Assembly: GCF_020164745.1 (NCBI RefSeq)
Contig: NZ_JAIUGV010000001.1
Span: 248,001 to 312,000, forward strand
Direction: 5' to 3'
Origin: Mesorhizobium sp. ES1-4
GTDB lineage: Bacteria; Pseudomonadota; Alphaproteobacteria; Rhizobiales; Rhizobiaceae
DNA length: 64,000 nt
Shown here piece by piece: positions 51,935 to 61,409 of the stretch. Each line of letters starts with the position of its first letter. The first letter of the stretch is position 1. Below the pieces are notes generated by a model that worked only from the letters and a program-made list of their open reading frames with translations, made no database searches and was not told the origin of the DNA. A program made the position numbers and the translations under genes.

Positions 51935-52933
51935 TTAGCCCCGCACAGCCGCCGCCATGCCTGAACTCGTCAGCGCCGCTGCCTTGACCAGCCCAGCCGT
52001 CAGCCCTGCTCCTGCCCCTTCGCCATGGCCGATGCCCAGATCGAGCAGCGGACGCAGCCCAAGGTGCTCGGCCGCCTTTGCATGCGCGGGTTCTGGTGAC
52101 AGGCTGGCGAGAAGACAATGGTCAAGTGCCGCGGGGTTCGCTGCATGCAGCACCGCCGCGGCCGCTGTTGCCGCGAATCCATCGAGCAGTACCGGTATCT
52201 GCTGCATCCGCGCTGCGAGGATGGCGCCGGCTGTCGCCGCGAACTCGCGGCCGCCGACCCGGCGCAGCACCTCCAGCGGGTCTTCAAGATGGTCGCCGTG
52301 AAAGGCCAGCGCCGCATCGACCACCGCTGCCTTGCGGGCCTGCATCGCCGCATCGGCTCCGGATCCCGGACCAACCCAGTCGGCACCTCTGCCCCCCAAC
52401 AGCGCCGCGAACAGGGCGGCGGCGACGGTGGAATTGCCGACGCCGAGATCGCCGAGGCAAAGCAGGTCGGTGCCGCCGGCAATCGCTTCCATGCCGAAGG
52501 CCATGGTGGCCGCGCAACCGCGTTCATCGAGCGCGGCATCCTCGGTGATGTCGCCGGTCGGGACATGCAGGGCAAGATCGAACACCTTCAGGCCGAGGTC
52601 GTTGGCGATGCAGATCTGGTTGATCGCGGCGCCGCCGGCCGCGCAAAGCTCGACCGCGTCGGCGGTCGCAGTCACGGGCCGTGGCGAAATGCCATGCCTG
52701 ACAACGCCATGATTGCCGGCAAAGACAGCCATCAAGGGCCTCGTCACGGCGGGCGGAGCGCGACCGCTCCAGGCCGCGAGCCATGCGGCGATGTCCTCGA
52801 CGCGGCCAAGCGAGTTCTCCGGCTTGCCGGCCTTGGCAAAAAGCGTGCGCACGCGTGCTTCGGCTTTGCGGTCGGCTGCCGGCAGATTGTCGAGCAGGTT
52901 GCGGAAATCGTCGAAGGGCAGTGCGCTGGTCAT
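51935..52933 (-). CDS. cobT: Nicotinate-nucleotide-dimethylbenzimidazole phosphoribosyltransferase
   Basis: A 332-residue enzyme making alpha-ribazole phosphate for the lower ligand of cobalamin. Diagnostic parts are PENSLGRVEDIAAWLAAW, FAGNHGVVRHGISPRP, GAAINQICIANDLG, GDLGVGNSTVAAALFAALLGG and the C-terminal GIGHGEGAGAGLTAGLVKAAA with catalytic Glu. The longer frame upstream to 53338 is noise. Confidence 0.94.
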   Translation of the reverse strand: MTSALPFDDFRNLLDNLPAADRKAEARVRTLFAKAGKPENSLGRVEDIAAWLAAWSGRAPPAVTRPLMAVFAGNHGVVRHGISPRPVTATADAVELCAAGGAAINQICIANDLGLKVFDLALHVPTGDITEDAALDERGCAATMAFGMEAIAGGTDLLCLGDLGVGNSTVAAALFAALLGGRGADWVGPGSGADAAMQARKAAVVDAALAFHGDHLEDPLEVLRRVGGREFAATAGAILAARMQQIPVLLDGFAATAAAAVLHAANPAALDHCLLASLSPEPAHAKAAEHLGLRPLLDLGIGHGEGAGAGLTAGLVKAAALTSSGMAAAVRG

Positions 52934-53132
52934 GTCGTGGACAATCGTTCCTGAAATCGAGCAGCGGCATAGCTGCCTTGCGGGATCGGCACAACCTCCT
53001 CGATCGTTCCTTCCAATTTTGCCGCAAAGCCGGCCGCGCAAGGCGCTATCGCGAGGGCTTGCATTGGCTTTGCCGTTGCACCATGTGGAGATGGAAGAGC
53101 GGATCCCGGATCGGGTCCCTCGAAAGAAAGTC

Positions 53133-53363
53133 ATGGCGGCCATCGAATCTCCCTGCATACTGGTCTGTTCGATCGATATGAAAACCGGCTTCTGCTTCGG
53201 TTGCGGCCGCACGCGCGAGGAGATCGGCGCCTGGATGGGAATGACGCCCGAAACGCGCCGCAGTGTGATGGCCGAATTGCCGGCCCGGCTGGAAACCGTC
53301 GAGCGCCGGCCGCGCCGGGAAACGCGCCGCACCCGCATGGCGCGCGAACGCGACGTATTCTAG
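53133..53363 (+). CDS. DUF1289 domain protein
   Basis: A 76-residue protein with ESPCILVCSIDMKTGFCFGCGRTREEIGAW, the four-cysteine DUF1289 motif that probably binds a metal or Fe-S cluster, then an Arg-rich tail. An earlier in-frame ATG at 53091 is possible. Function unknown. The next gene starts 10 bases later. Confidence 0.83.
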   Translation: MAAIESPCILVCSIDMKTGFCFGCGRTREEIGAWMGMTPETRRSVMAELPARLETVERRPRRETRRTRMARERDVF

Positions 53364-53373
53364 CGAGGAACGG

Positions 53374-54078
53374 ATGAGCAGCCGGCTGTTCTGGATTGTG
53401 ATGGCGGTGATCGGCGTGGGGGCAGCCCTGCTCATGCTCAACGATTCCGCCGGCAGCACGCTCGGCGTCGAGAACTACGATTTTGGCAGGCTGATCTGGC
53501 TTGGGGCTTTCGGTGCCCTCATCGGCGCCGGCTTGCTGCGATCGGCTCCGCTAGGGGCAATGGCCCGCAACCTCGGCGTCTGGGCGGCTATCGTGCTCGC
53601 GCTGATTGCCGGCTATCAATATCGTTACGAGTTGCAGGACGTCGCCAGTCGGGTGACCGCGGGCCTCGTTCCCGGGAGCCCGCTAGCGCTCGGCGTCGAA
53701 GACGGCCACGCCACCGTGACCCTCGACAAGGCCGACACCGGTCATTTCGAAGCACGCATCCTGGTCAACGGCAACCCGGTTCGCGCTGTTGTCGATACCG
53801 GCGCGACCAGCACCGTGCTGACTTCGCAGGACGCCCAGGCCGCGGGCTTCAATCCAGCGGCGCTCAACTACACCATACCGGTTTCGACCGCCAATGGCAT
53901 GGCGCGCGCCGCGGCGGTCAAGACCGACGAACTGGCAATCGGCGGCATCGTGCGCAAGAATATGTCGGTGATGGTCGCCGCTCCCGGCATGCTGAGCCAA
54001 AGCCTGCTCGGCATGAACTTCATCGGTTCGCTCTCGGGCTTCGACGTGCGTGGCGACCGTATGATCCTCAGGGACTGA
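53374..54078 (+). CDS. Retropepsin-like aspartic protease, membrane-anchored (TIGR02281 type)
   Basis: A 234-residue protein with three N-terminal helices (LFWIVMAVIGVGAALLML; LIWLGAFGALIGAGLL; LGVWAAIVLALIAGYQY) and a C-terminal periplasmic domain. The active motif is AVVDTGATSTVLT, followed by LLGMNFIGSLSGF. One DTGA motif means it must dimerise. Function unknown. Confidence 0.85.
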   Translation: MSSRLFWIVMAVIGVGAALLMLNDSAGSTLGVENYDFGRLIWLGAFGALIGAGLLRSAPLGAMARNLGVWAAIVLALIAGYQYRYELQDVASRVTAGLVPGSPLALGVEDGHATVTLDKADTGHFEARILVNGNPVRAVVDTGATSTVLTSQDAQAAGFNPAALNYTIPVSTANGMARAAAVKTDELAIGGIVRKNMSVMVAAPGMLSQSLLGMNFIGSLSGFDVRGDRMILRD

Positions 54079-54080
54079 GG

Positions 54081-55079
54081 TCAGGCCGCTTCGGCGGCCG
54101 CCCGACCGAATTCGACAGCCGCGAAAGCCGTCTTCAACATGTCCGGCCCCGCGCCGGGCCGGGTCGCGTCGGTGGACAGGATCTGGCGGTAGCGGCGCGC
54201 GCCGGGCAGCCCGTGGAACAGCCCAACCATGTGGCGGGTGACATGGCCAAGCCTGCCGCCTTGTTCGATATGACGGCCCGCGTAGTCCGCCATCGCATCG
54301 ATCAGCGCCGCGAAATCGAACGCTTCCTGCCGCGCCCCGTAGAAGGCGGCGTCAACCCCGGCCAGAATCCCGGGTGTGTGGTAGGCGGCGCGGCCAAGCA
54401 TGGCGCCATCGACATGATCGAGATGCGTCCGCGCCTCTTCAAGGGACTGGATACCGCCGTTGATGCCGATGAATTTTCCGGGTTTTCCGGCCTTCAGCCG
54501 ATACACCCTTTCATAGTCGAGCGGCGGAATGTCGCGGTTTTCCTTGGGGCTCAGTCCTTCAAGCCACGCCTTGCGCGCATGCACCCACAAGGCGTCGGCG
54601 CCGGCATTGAAAACCCCGTCCGCCAGCGCGTCGAGCGCGGGCACCGGATCCTGCTCGTCAACGCCGATGCGGCATTTGACCGTGACCGGCACCGTCACCG
54701 CCGCTTTCATCGCGGCGACGCAATCGGCGACAAGGTCGGGGACTTTCATCAGGCAAGCGCCGAACGTTCCGGACTGGACGCGGTCGGACGGACAGCCCAC
54801 ATTGAGGTTGATCTCTTCATAACCGAAGGTCTCGCCAATGCGCGCCGCTTCGGCAAGTTTCGCGGGATCCGATCCGCCAAGTTGCAGGGCGACCGGATGT
54901 TCCGCGTCATCGAAGCCGAGCAGCCTCTCGCGTGCGCCATGGATGACCGCATCGGCCACAACCATTTCTGTATAGAGCAGCGCGCGGCGCGTCAGTTGGC
55001 GATGGAAGAACCGGCAATGCCGATCCGTCCAGTCCATCATGGGCGCCACGGCTACTCTATGGTCTTGATTTTTCAGCAT
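54081..55079 (-). CDS. dusA: tRNA-dihydrouridine synthase A
   Basis: A 332-residue FMN enzyme reducing uridines in the tRNA D loop. Motifs are VAPMMDWTDRHCRFFHR, EINLNVGCPSDRVQSGTFGACLM with the catalytic Cys, VKCRIGVDEQD, and INGGIQSLEEA. It converges on the protease gene with two bases between. Its 5' end faces an integrase relic. Confidence 0.95.
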   Translation of the reverse strand: MLKNQDHRVAVAPMMDWTDRHCRFFHRQLTRRALLYTEMVVADAVIHGARERLLGFDDAEHPVALQLGGSDPAKLAEAARIGETFGYEEINLNVGCPSDRVQSGTFGACLMKVPDLVADCVAAMKAAVTVPVTVKCRIGVDEQDPVPALDALADGVFNAGADALWVHARKAWLEGLSPKENRDIPPLDYERVYRLKAGKPGKFIGINGGIQSLEEARTHLDHVDGAMLGRAAYHTPGILAGVDAAFYGARQEAFDFAALIDAMADYAGRHIEQGGRLGHVTRHMVGLFHGLPGARRYRQILSTDATRPGAGPDMLKTAFAAVEFGRAAAEAA

Positions 55080-55163
55080 TTTTTCTTAACATCAAATTCT
55101 TGGCTCCTGGCATCCAACCCGAATTTACGCCAGAATACGACCCTTTTCGCCACGTTTCGATCT

Positions 55164-55179
55164 CTCAGTGCACACTGAG
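55164..55179. repeat. Inverted repeat between dusA and the integrase relic
   Basis: CTCAGTG-CA-CACTGAG at 55164-55179 lies just upstream of the integrase relic; it may be an old operator or recombination site. Confidence 0.4.
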
Positions 55180-55192
55180 CGCACACGAAAAA

Positions 55193-55644
55193 ATGGCCGC
55201 TTACACAAAGCTCTCGTCCGGTTCCTGGTGTGCCCAAGTCCGTCGCAACCGAAACCGAGCGCCAGGTCGATCGCGGTGAGACGCCGACCAAGTCCCGCAT
55301 AGCGCGCCTGAAAACGTTCGGCGAACTTATCGACCTTCATATCGACGACATGTGCGATGTAAGCAAGTCCCCTCGCCGCTCCAAGGCCGCGGCCCTCAAT
55401 ATGCTCCAAAGACATCTGGGCAAGTGCAACATCGCGGCTCTCGATCGCGAACGGCTCATTCGTTTCGGCCGTGACCGGGCCGCCCGCCGGACCCGATGAC
55501 TCGGCATCGACATCGGCTTCGTAAAGCTTATCCGGGTCTCATGCTGCAGCGGTTGAGGCGGCTGGGATCGCCAAATGCGGGCGCACGGCCCTCACGCCCA
55601 CCTGTAAGGGTCTGACGAACGACGCCAGATCAGCGAGATCTTAG
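55193..55644 (+). pseudogene. Tyrosine site-specific integrase remnant with frameshifts
   Basis: Sense pieces in three frames line up with one integrase N-terminal half. MAAYTKLSSGSWCAQVRRN is at 55193. ETERQVDRGETPTKSRIARL and TFGELIDLHIDDMCDV follow within 55230-55499, up to DRERLIRFGRDRA. GIDIGFVKLI is near 55503 and SHAAAVEAAGI near 55537. An arm-binding stretch is deleted after the first piece, and the catalytic R-H-R-Y domain is missing. It cannot be active. It points away from dusA. Confidence 0.8.
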
Positions 55645-56187
55645 GCCTCACAAATTGCAAGCAAGTACGGAGCGAGGATATGGCACCGAGAAGGGAAAGC
55701 GAAGGGGATCGAGATTGTCTCAGCGATGTATCTGGCAGCGCATCTTCGAAAGCGGCTGGCGATCCGGTTCTCGGCGAGCTTCCCATCGACAGCATTGACG
55801 TCAAGCCCATCGCTCGGGGCCCGCGCCTCCCGGACGGGGAGCGCGGGCTGATCAGGCTGAGGGGAACCCGATCGCGCAGCGTCAAAGGGGAGCGACGACG
55901 CCGCACGACACCGAACCTGCATCGACGTCAGTTGTTCCACTTCGCCTGGATTGATTACGCACGGGGCCGATCCCGAAGCCGGGCCCGATCTCTACAAAGA
56001 CGTTTCGCGACAAGCAGGACGGCTGCATCAAGGTGGTCATGCGGCGCATGGCCGAGCCCATCCCAAGGTCACAAGAGCCGCTCGGTCGCAGGCCTGGGCC
56101 CTCTCGATAGCATCGGCGCCATTGCTGCCGCGGAACTTTCAATCGTGCCGACGATTGAGTTCGTTTCGTGCCAGGAAGGAAACCACC
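55645..56187. other. Degenerate island DNA without a supported gene
   Basis: This 543-base stretch follows the integrase relic. Open frames on both strands are short, Arg/Ser-rich and look like codon-bias noise. It is probably decayed island DNA. Confidence 0.5.
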
Positions 56188-56427
56188 ATGGCCGAGGATG
56201 ACACGACCTCGAAACCCGCCATCCGCTCACCGGACGGCGGAGGCCTGCCGCACCCAAGGAGGAATGCCAGCGACACGGATGCCGGCGCAAATCCACCGAC
56301 GCCAAAGACCGCGGGCGCATCGCGCCCGTCGAACGCTCCACTGGATAACCCGGTCGCCAATCGGAATGCCGGTCGGCCGCGCCAGGCAAGCACAACGCCC
56401 CGGCCTACCGGCAAGCCGCTGGACTGA
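56188..56427 (+). CDS. Small disordered hypothetical protein
   Basis: A 79-residue Pro/Arg/Asn-rich protein (MAEDDTTSKPAIRSPDGGG; then SRPSNAPLDNPVANRNAGRP). GGAAGGAAA precedes the ATG. It has low complexity and no domain, and converges on the receiver gene. Real expression is uncertain. Confidence 0.45.
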   Translation: MAEDDTTSKPAIRSPDGGGLPHPRRNASDTDAGANPPTPKTAGASRPSNAPLDNPVANRNAGRPRQASTTPRPTGKPLD

Positions 56428-56450
56428 TCGCAACGGGCTGGCGCTTCAAG

Positions 56451-56828
56451 TCACGTCGTTTTCTTGGTTTCGCGAAGCGACGTCAGGTCGGCCACGGCAG
56501 CGAGGATAGCCGCCTCGCTTGCGGGTTTAGACACGAATTTGCAGTTTCGAAACGGTGCTGGAACATCGCGGTTCCCAAATCCCGTTACGAACGCGAACGG
56601 AGTGCCGCGATCCAGCAATATCCGCGCGACCGGCAGGCTCGTTTCGCCGTTCAACTGGATGTCCAGCAACGCCATGTCGACCTTGTCAGCCTCGACAAGC
56701 CGAAGCGCGGCTGCGACCGACGAGACAGGGCCGACCACGGGATAGCCCGCGACACGCAAGCGAGACGCGACATCCTCCGCGATCAGCCACTCGTCCTCGA
56801 CCACCAGGATGCTCGGTCTATCGCTCAC
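56451..56828 (-). CDS. Single-domain response regulator (HWE-kinase associated)
   Basis: A 125-residue receiver: ILVVEDEWLIAEDVASRL, phosphoacceptor in MALLDIQLNGE, FAFVTGFGN for the Thr, and CKFVSKPAS for the Lys. Its GTG start overlaps the kinase stop (GTGA at 56825-56828), so it is coupled to the kinase and is its likely partner. It has no output domain. Confidence 0.85.
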   Translation of the reverse strand: MSDRPSILVVEDEWLIAEDVASRLRVAGYPVVGPVSSVAAALRLVEADKVDMALLDIQLNGETSLPVARILLDRGTPFAFVTGFGNRDVPAPFRNCKFVSKPASEAAILAAVADLTSLRETKKTT

Positions 56829-59800
56829 GGCACGTCTCCATGGTTTGCCGAAAAAGCGATCTGGACCTCGAGACCCTCTTTGTGGAAGGAGGTCTCGACA
56901 TGGCCGCCAAGCCTGTAGCCGATTTCTCCTTTCAAAAGGTTCAGGCCAAAGCCGTGTTGCAACGGTTCCTTGACGGGAGGGCCATCCTTTTCGCGCCAGC
57001 CAAGCGTGAAATTGTCGCCCTCGACCGACCATCTGACACCAATCCTGCCTCGAGGCCTGGCCAAGGCGCCATACTTGGCTGCATTGGTGGCCAGTTCATG
57101 GATAGCCATGCTGAGGGAAAGCCCCTGCTGCGGGCCTATTTTTACGTCGCCGCCATCGAGTTCGATGCGTTCGATGCCGAATGGCTCAAGTTCCTGGTGG
57201 AGCAATTCCTTGACGGAAGCCTCCTTCCAGCTCTCGCGGGTCAGCAGTCCGTAGGCCCGGGACATGGCGAGCAGCCGACCGATCAAGGCGTCCGCGAACG
57301 CCTCCTTCGTATCGGAACTCTCTCGCGTGCGGTTGGCGATGCTGGCAATCACCGCCAGCATGTTCTTGACGCGGTGGTTGAGCTCCGAGATAAGCACCTG
57401 CTGATGCTCTTCCGCCCGCGCCAGGGTGGTAACGTCGACCAGTGTCACCACGACGCCCTGTATCTTGTTGCCCTTGTCACGATAGGGGTTGATGCGGACC
57501 ATGTGAAACTGGCCCCTGGCATCGCGCGCAAGATGGTGGTCCAGGGTTTCGCCTGTCTCGAACACCTTGTCGATGTGCTGCTTCAACTCGGGATAGTCGA
57601 GTTGGCTCGACAGATCCGTCAAGGGCCGGCCGACGTCGGAGGGGCGCAGGCTGAAGAAGGACGACGCAGCCGGCGTGAAGGTCCGCACCACGAGGCTGCG
57701 GTCGAGGAAAATGGTCGCGATTTCGGTGCTTTCGAACAGATTGCGCAAGTCGCTGTTTGCGCGATCGAGTTCGTCGATCTTGCTGGTCAATTCCGCGTTG
57801 ATCGTATTCAGTTCCTCGTTGAGCGACTGCATTTCCTCCTTCGAGGCCTCAAGTTCCTCGTTGGTCGATTGCGCTTCCTCGTTGACGGAGACGAGTTCCT
57901 CGTTCGACGATTTTACCTCTTCGAGGGCTGTCTCGTACTCCTCTATCGTGGATTGAAGACGCTCTCTTGTGTCTCGCAGTTCGCGCTCGAGATCGGCGGT
58001 GCTGTCGCTGTCATGGCCACCACCGTCCGCATCGGATCGGGGCTGCGTCGGTCCCGACGGCTCGAAAAGGACAAGGTAGAGCGGCTCAGTATTGCTCCTT
58101 TCGGCGAGCGGTTCGATCGTAAGCCTGATCGGTTGGACGCGTTCGTCATCTTCCTCGACTCCGAGATTTTCCCGCACCACCGTGCGGCGTGTCGTCGTCG
58201 CCTCCCTCAATGCGGCACGCAGGTCCAGCCGAAGCCCGCGGCGCGCCATCGTCAGCAACTGGCGGCTGGGGATACCTTGCGGCGCTTCGAGGTACTTGCC
58301 GGTCCTGGCCGAATAATAGACGACGTCGCCTTCGGCGTTGACCAGGACATGGGGCGGCGCGAACCGCTCCAGCACCTGCGCCTCGACAGCCTGGCGCAGC
58401 GGATAACCGATCGCCCCCTTCTTCAAGCCCGCGGTTTCGGCGGGCAAGACGCCGGACGGGCCATCGCCGATCAGCGCCGGTAGCCTTATGTGCGGCGAGG
58501 CATGCTCGCGTGCCTGGAAGAGGCGATGTTTCTTATCAACGGTAGCAAAGAGGTTGTCGTGCTGCCCGATGCTTTCGGATGTGCCGAGGAAAAGATACCC
58601 GCCGGGCTTCAGCGCGTAGTGGAAGACAGGAAGGACCCGGCTTTGAATCGGTTGGCCGAAATAAATCAGCAGGTTGCGGCATGAGACCAGGTCCATGCGC
58701 GAGAAAGGTGGATCGCGAATGACGCTGTGCGGCGAGAAGATGCAAAGTTCCCGGATCTCGTTACTGATGACGTAGCTTTCGCCATCGCCGTTGAAGAACC
58801 GCTGTTTGCGCTCTGCAGAAAGACCCTTCAACAAGGCTTCGGGATAGCGTGCCGCGCGCGCCACGGCCAGAGCCGGCTCGTCTATGTCGGTGGCGAATAT
58901 CTGGACGCGCGGAACAGCCGAAAGAGTTTCCATGTGTTCACGAAGCAGGATGCCAATCGAGAACACCTCCTCGCCCGTGGCGCAGCCGGGAACCCAGACC
59001 CTGACGGTATCGCTCGCGGTCTTGCCGTCGAAGAGCTGCGGGATGATCCTTCGCTCGAGAAGTTCGAAGGCGTCGGGATCGCGGAAGAAGCTGGTGACGT
59101 TGATCAGCAGATCGCGAAACAGGCTCATCACCTCGCGAGGGTCTTTCTTTAACCAGTCGATATAGGCGCTGGTGGACGGAATCTGGGCTATCTGCATGCG
59201 CCGCTTGATCCGGCGCAGGAACGTCTTGGTTTTGTAACCTGAAAAGTCGTGACCGGAGTGGCTGCGCAAGATTCCGTAGATCTGTTCGCGGACCTTGTCT
59301 ATGTCGGCCATCTGATCATCGTCTTCGTTCGCCAGCCCGTCCAGCGTCTCGAAGCCGGCGGCGTAGACCTCCAGCTTCGCGCCAATCTCCTCGGCGGGTA
59401 CGGCGACATCGATGAGCCCGCTGGCAATGGCGCTCTGCGGCATGTCGGGGTTGCGCGGACCGTAGCCGTCAGGCGCCTGTGCGACGGTAAGCCCGCCCCG
59501 CTCCTTGATCGCCTTGGCGCCGAGGGTTCCATCGGAATCGCCCCCCGACAGAATCACCCCGACAGCATATTCGCCTTGGTCCTCGGCCAGTGCGCTGAAG
59601 AAGATATCGATGGGTTTGCGCTCTTGGGTAAGCCCGTTTGGCCGCCGCAGATGCAGAACGCCGTTGTCGATGCCGAGAGTGACGTTCTCCGGCATAACAT
59701 AGACGTGATCGGGTTCAACAACCACGCCGTCTTCGACGACCACGACGGGCATATCGGTGTAGCGGTCGATAACCTCATGCAGCAGGCTGTTGCGCTTGGG

Positions 59801-59935
59801 GCTGAGGTGCGTGATGATCACGAACGCCATGCCGGGCTGGCTGGTGAGGCCCTTGAACAGTCCCTCCATCGCGGGGATACCGCCCGCGGACGCACCGATG
59901 CCGACGATGGGAAACTTGATTGATCGGGCTGTCAC
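56825..59935 (-). CDS. CheB-CheR-PAS-HWE histidine kinase fusion
   Basis: A 1036-residue protein. Residues 5-190 form a CheB methylesterase (IGASAGG Ser, THLSPKR His, GGDSDGTLG Asp). Residues about 215-480 form a CheR methyltransferase (VWVPGCATGEEVFSIG). Heptad-rich coiled coil at 630-730 (EETSSNEELVSVNEE-type) is followed by a PAS domain, and a C-terminal HWE kinase: phospho-acceptor ELNHRVKNML, N box HELATNAAKYGAL and WREKDGP giving the W-x-E. The GTG at 59935 follows GGGGGA; the frame runs on to 60079 without homology. Confidence 0.88.
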   Translation of the reverse strand: MTARSIKFPIVGIGASAGGIPAMEGLFKGLTSQPGMAFVIITHLSPKRNSLLHEVIDRYTDMPVVVVEDGVVVEPDHVYVMPENVTLGIDNGVLHLRRPNGLTQERKPIDIFFSALAEDQGEYAVGVILSGGDSDGTLGAKAIKERGGLTVAQAPDGYGPRNPDMPQSAIASGLIDVAVPAEEIGAKLEVYAAGFETLDGLANEDDDQMADIDKVREQIYGILRSHSGHDFSGYKTKTFLRRIKRRMQIAQIPSTSAYIDWLKKDPREVMSLFRDLLINVTSFFRDPDAFELLERRIIPQLFDGKTASDTVRVWVPGCATGEEVFSIGILLREHMETLSAVPRVQIFATDIDEPALAVARAARYPEALLKGLSAERKQRFFNGDGESYVISNEIRELCIFSPHSVIRDPPFSRMDLVSCRNLLIYFGQPIQSRVLPVFHYALKPGGYLFLGTSESIGQHDNLFATVDKKHRLFQAREHASPHIRLPALIGDGPSGVLPAETAGLKKGAIGYPLRQAVEAQVLERFAPPHVLVNAEGDVVYYSARTGKYLEAPQGIPSRQLLTMARRGLRLDLRAALREATTTRRTVVRENLGVEEDDERVQPIRLTIEPLAERSNTEPLYLVLFEPSGPTQPRSDADGGGHDSDSTADLERELRDTRERLQSTIEEYETALEEVKSSNEELVSVNEEAQSTNEELEASKEEMQSLNEELNTINAELTSKIDELDRANSDLRNLFESTEIATIFLDRSLVVRTFTPAASSFFSLRPSDVGRPLTDLSSQLDYPELKQHIDKVFETGETLDHHLARDARGQFHMVRINPYRDKGNKIQGVVVTLVDVTTLARAEEHQQVLISELNHRVKNMLAVIASIANRTRESSDTKEAFADALIGRLLAMSRAYGLLTRESWKEASVKELLHQELEPFGIERIELDGGDVKIGPQQGLSLSMAIHELATNAAKYGALARPRGRIGVRWSVEGDNFTLGWREKDGPPVKEPLQHGFGLNLLKGEIGYRLGGHVETSFHKEGLEVQIAFSANHGDVP

Positions 59936-60088
59936 GGCATGTCCCCCTTTCGTTCGGCCCGATATGAACTCTCCCCCGTTATGAGCTCCCCCAAAGGTCG
60001 GATCCGACAGAACGCGATCATATAGCGCCCAAGGACGATGGAACAAGACCGCAAGGCCGACGTTGAGCCCAATATCCATGGTGGTTCA

Positions 60089-60283
60089 ATGACAAAACGC
60101 TCTGCCGTTATGAAGCTCCTGGCGTCGACCGCGCCGGGGGCGCCTCAGTCAATCGAACATCTCGATACGGGTCCCTTCCCGCATCGCATGCTGGTGCTTG
60201 CCAAACGACTGCAGGCGGCGCTGGACGACAGAAAGCGGGAAGCAACTTCTCTGCAACCTGAACTCCGCTCCGAGAAAGGATGA
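60089..60283 (+). CDS. Small NepR-like protein (tentative)
   Basis: A 64-residue protein, MTKRSAVMKLLASTAPGAPQ, with DTGPFPHRMLVLAKRLQAAL. This loosely fits the NepR pattern (E/D)-P-x-P-x-R-x-x-x-L-x-x-x-L of the alphaproteobacterial general stress anti-sigma factors, though the normal helix-1 motif is weak. It lies five bases before a receiver gene and is divergent from an HWE kinase, a setting that fits. Otherwise unknown. Confidence 0.5.
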   Translation: MTKRSAVMKLLASTAPGAPQSIEHLDTGPFPHRMLVLAKRLQAALDDRKREATSLQPELRSEKG

Positions 60284-60287
60284 CGAC

Positions 60288-60884
60288 GTGCACGATCTGC
60301 GGGGGCTACATATTTTGATAGTCGAAGACGAATGGGCGATGGCGGGAGATCTCGCACGGTTTTTCAGCAACATGGGCGCCATCATTCTTGGGCCGGCCGC
60401 AACCGTCGAGCAGGCATCCGAACATACCGACCAGGCCGAAGCTGCAATCCTGGACGTCAATCTGAACGGCCGACGCGTGTTTCCGATTGCGGACAAGTTG
60501 ATGCGCCGCGGTGTCCCGTTCGTGTTCTTCAGCGGCGACAGCGACATCGCCATTCCCGAACACCTCCGCTACGCCAGTAATTTGCGAAAATCCACGGGCA
60601 GCAAGGCTGTGTTCAATGCTCTTTTTCCAGTGCAGGCGTCGCAGCGAGTAATAAGCGCCGTGCCACCCTCGCCTGACGACGTTTTCGCGCTTTTGCCCAA
60701 ACTGCGGCTTGCAGCACGTCTTCTGCTCGGCGACGTCAGCGCGTCAGACAGGCTGGTCGAACGGACGCTCGAGCAAGCAATCCGGGACCTCGACCGCAGG
60801 CAGCTTGGTCAATCCACCGAAAACTGGCTCAACGACATCATGGGAGAGATCGCGAAGGCTCGCGGTGCCAATCTCATGCATTGA
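60288..60884 (+). CDS. Response regulator with C-terminal extension
   Basis: A 198-residue protein. The receiver (LHILIVEDEWAMAGDLARFF, AAILDVNLNGRRVFP with the Asp, FVFFSGDSD) resembles the other receiver in this cluster. The 70-residue C terminus (LRLAARLLLGDVSASDRLVE; ERTLEQAIRDLDRRQLGQS) is helical, not a known DNA-binding domain. GTG start after AAAGGA. It is divergent from the kinase. Confidence 0.8.
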   Translation: MHDLRGLHILIVEDEWAMAGDLARFFSNMGAIILGPAATVEQASEHTDQAEAAILDVNLNGRRVFPIADKLMRRGVPFVFFSGDSDIAIPEHLRYASNLRKSTGSKAVFNALFPVQASQRVISAVPPSPDDVFALLPKLRLAARLLLGDVSASDRLVERTLEQAIRDLDRRQLGQSTENWLNDIMGEIAKARGANLMH

Positions 60885-61136
60885 ATGTGTCCTCCTGGGC
60901 CGGGATTTCGCCAACCCGGCCAAGCCCCGCCGCGACCGCCCGCTGCTCCGCACCTGAACCGTCGCGTGGCTGTCCTCGCGCGGCGCGCCCGTGGCGATGT
61001 CGCCTATCAGGCTGCGCGAGCTGCGATCGTTTTTCGGATCGAGTTCTGCCAGGGCCCGAAGCAACGGGTTCGTCGATTATTCCGGCCTCTCTTGAGATTT
61101 TCCAGGTCCAGCAGGATCGGTCGCTGGCCGGCGTTC

Positions 61137-61409
61137 TCAGCCCTTGCGATCGCGCTCGACGAATTTGTTGAAACGGCTGGGTTTTCCGTCACTGGTCTTG
61201 CTCTGGTAGAGGAAGGCCAGGTCATTCTCGTCGAATATCCGGAAGAATTCGTCCCAGTCGATAGGCTCGAAGGCTTCCTCGGGCTCGCCGAAGTCGATCC
61301 GCAGGATGCCGCCCTCGCCCTTGGTGCGAACCACCGCCGGGCGGCCCTGCCGCTGCTCGGCCCACTTGCGGATTTCGTCGTGATCGGTGGTCGTCTGGGA
61401 CTGCGACAT
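61137..61409 (-). CDS. Conserved acidic hypothetical protein
   Basis: A 90-residue protein, [20 protein letters not shown], then [40 protein letters not shown] and SRFNKFV. It is a known conserved type in Rhizobiales and other bacteria, often misnamed after branching enzyme; the function is unknown. The start follows AAAGGAGAT. The upstream extension is ignored. Confidence 0.75.
   Translation of the reverse strand: MSQSQTTTDHDEIRKWAEQRQGRPAVVRTKGEGGILRIDFGEPEEAFEPIDWDEFFRIFDENDLAFLYQSKTSDGKPSRFNKFVERDRKG

Noticed and set aside
55680..56201. 173-codon plus-strand frame after the integrase relic
   Set aside because: Arg/Ser-rich, no domain, no good ribosome-binding site; treated as decayed DNA.
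56555..58483. 642-codon plus-strand frame
   Set aside because: Antisense to the CheB-CheR-HWE kinase and its receiver; no domain.
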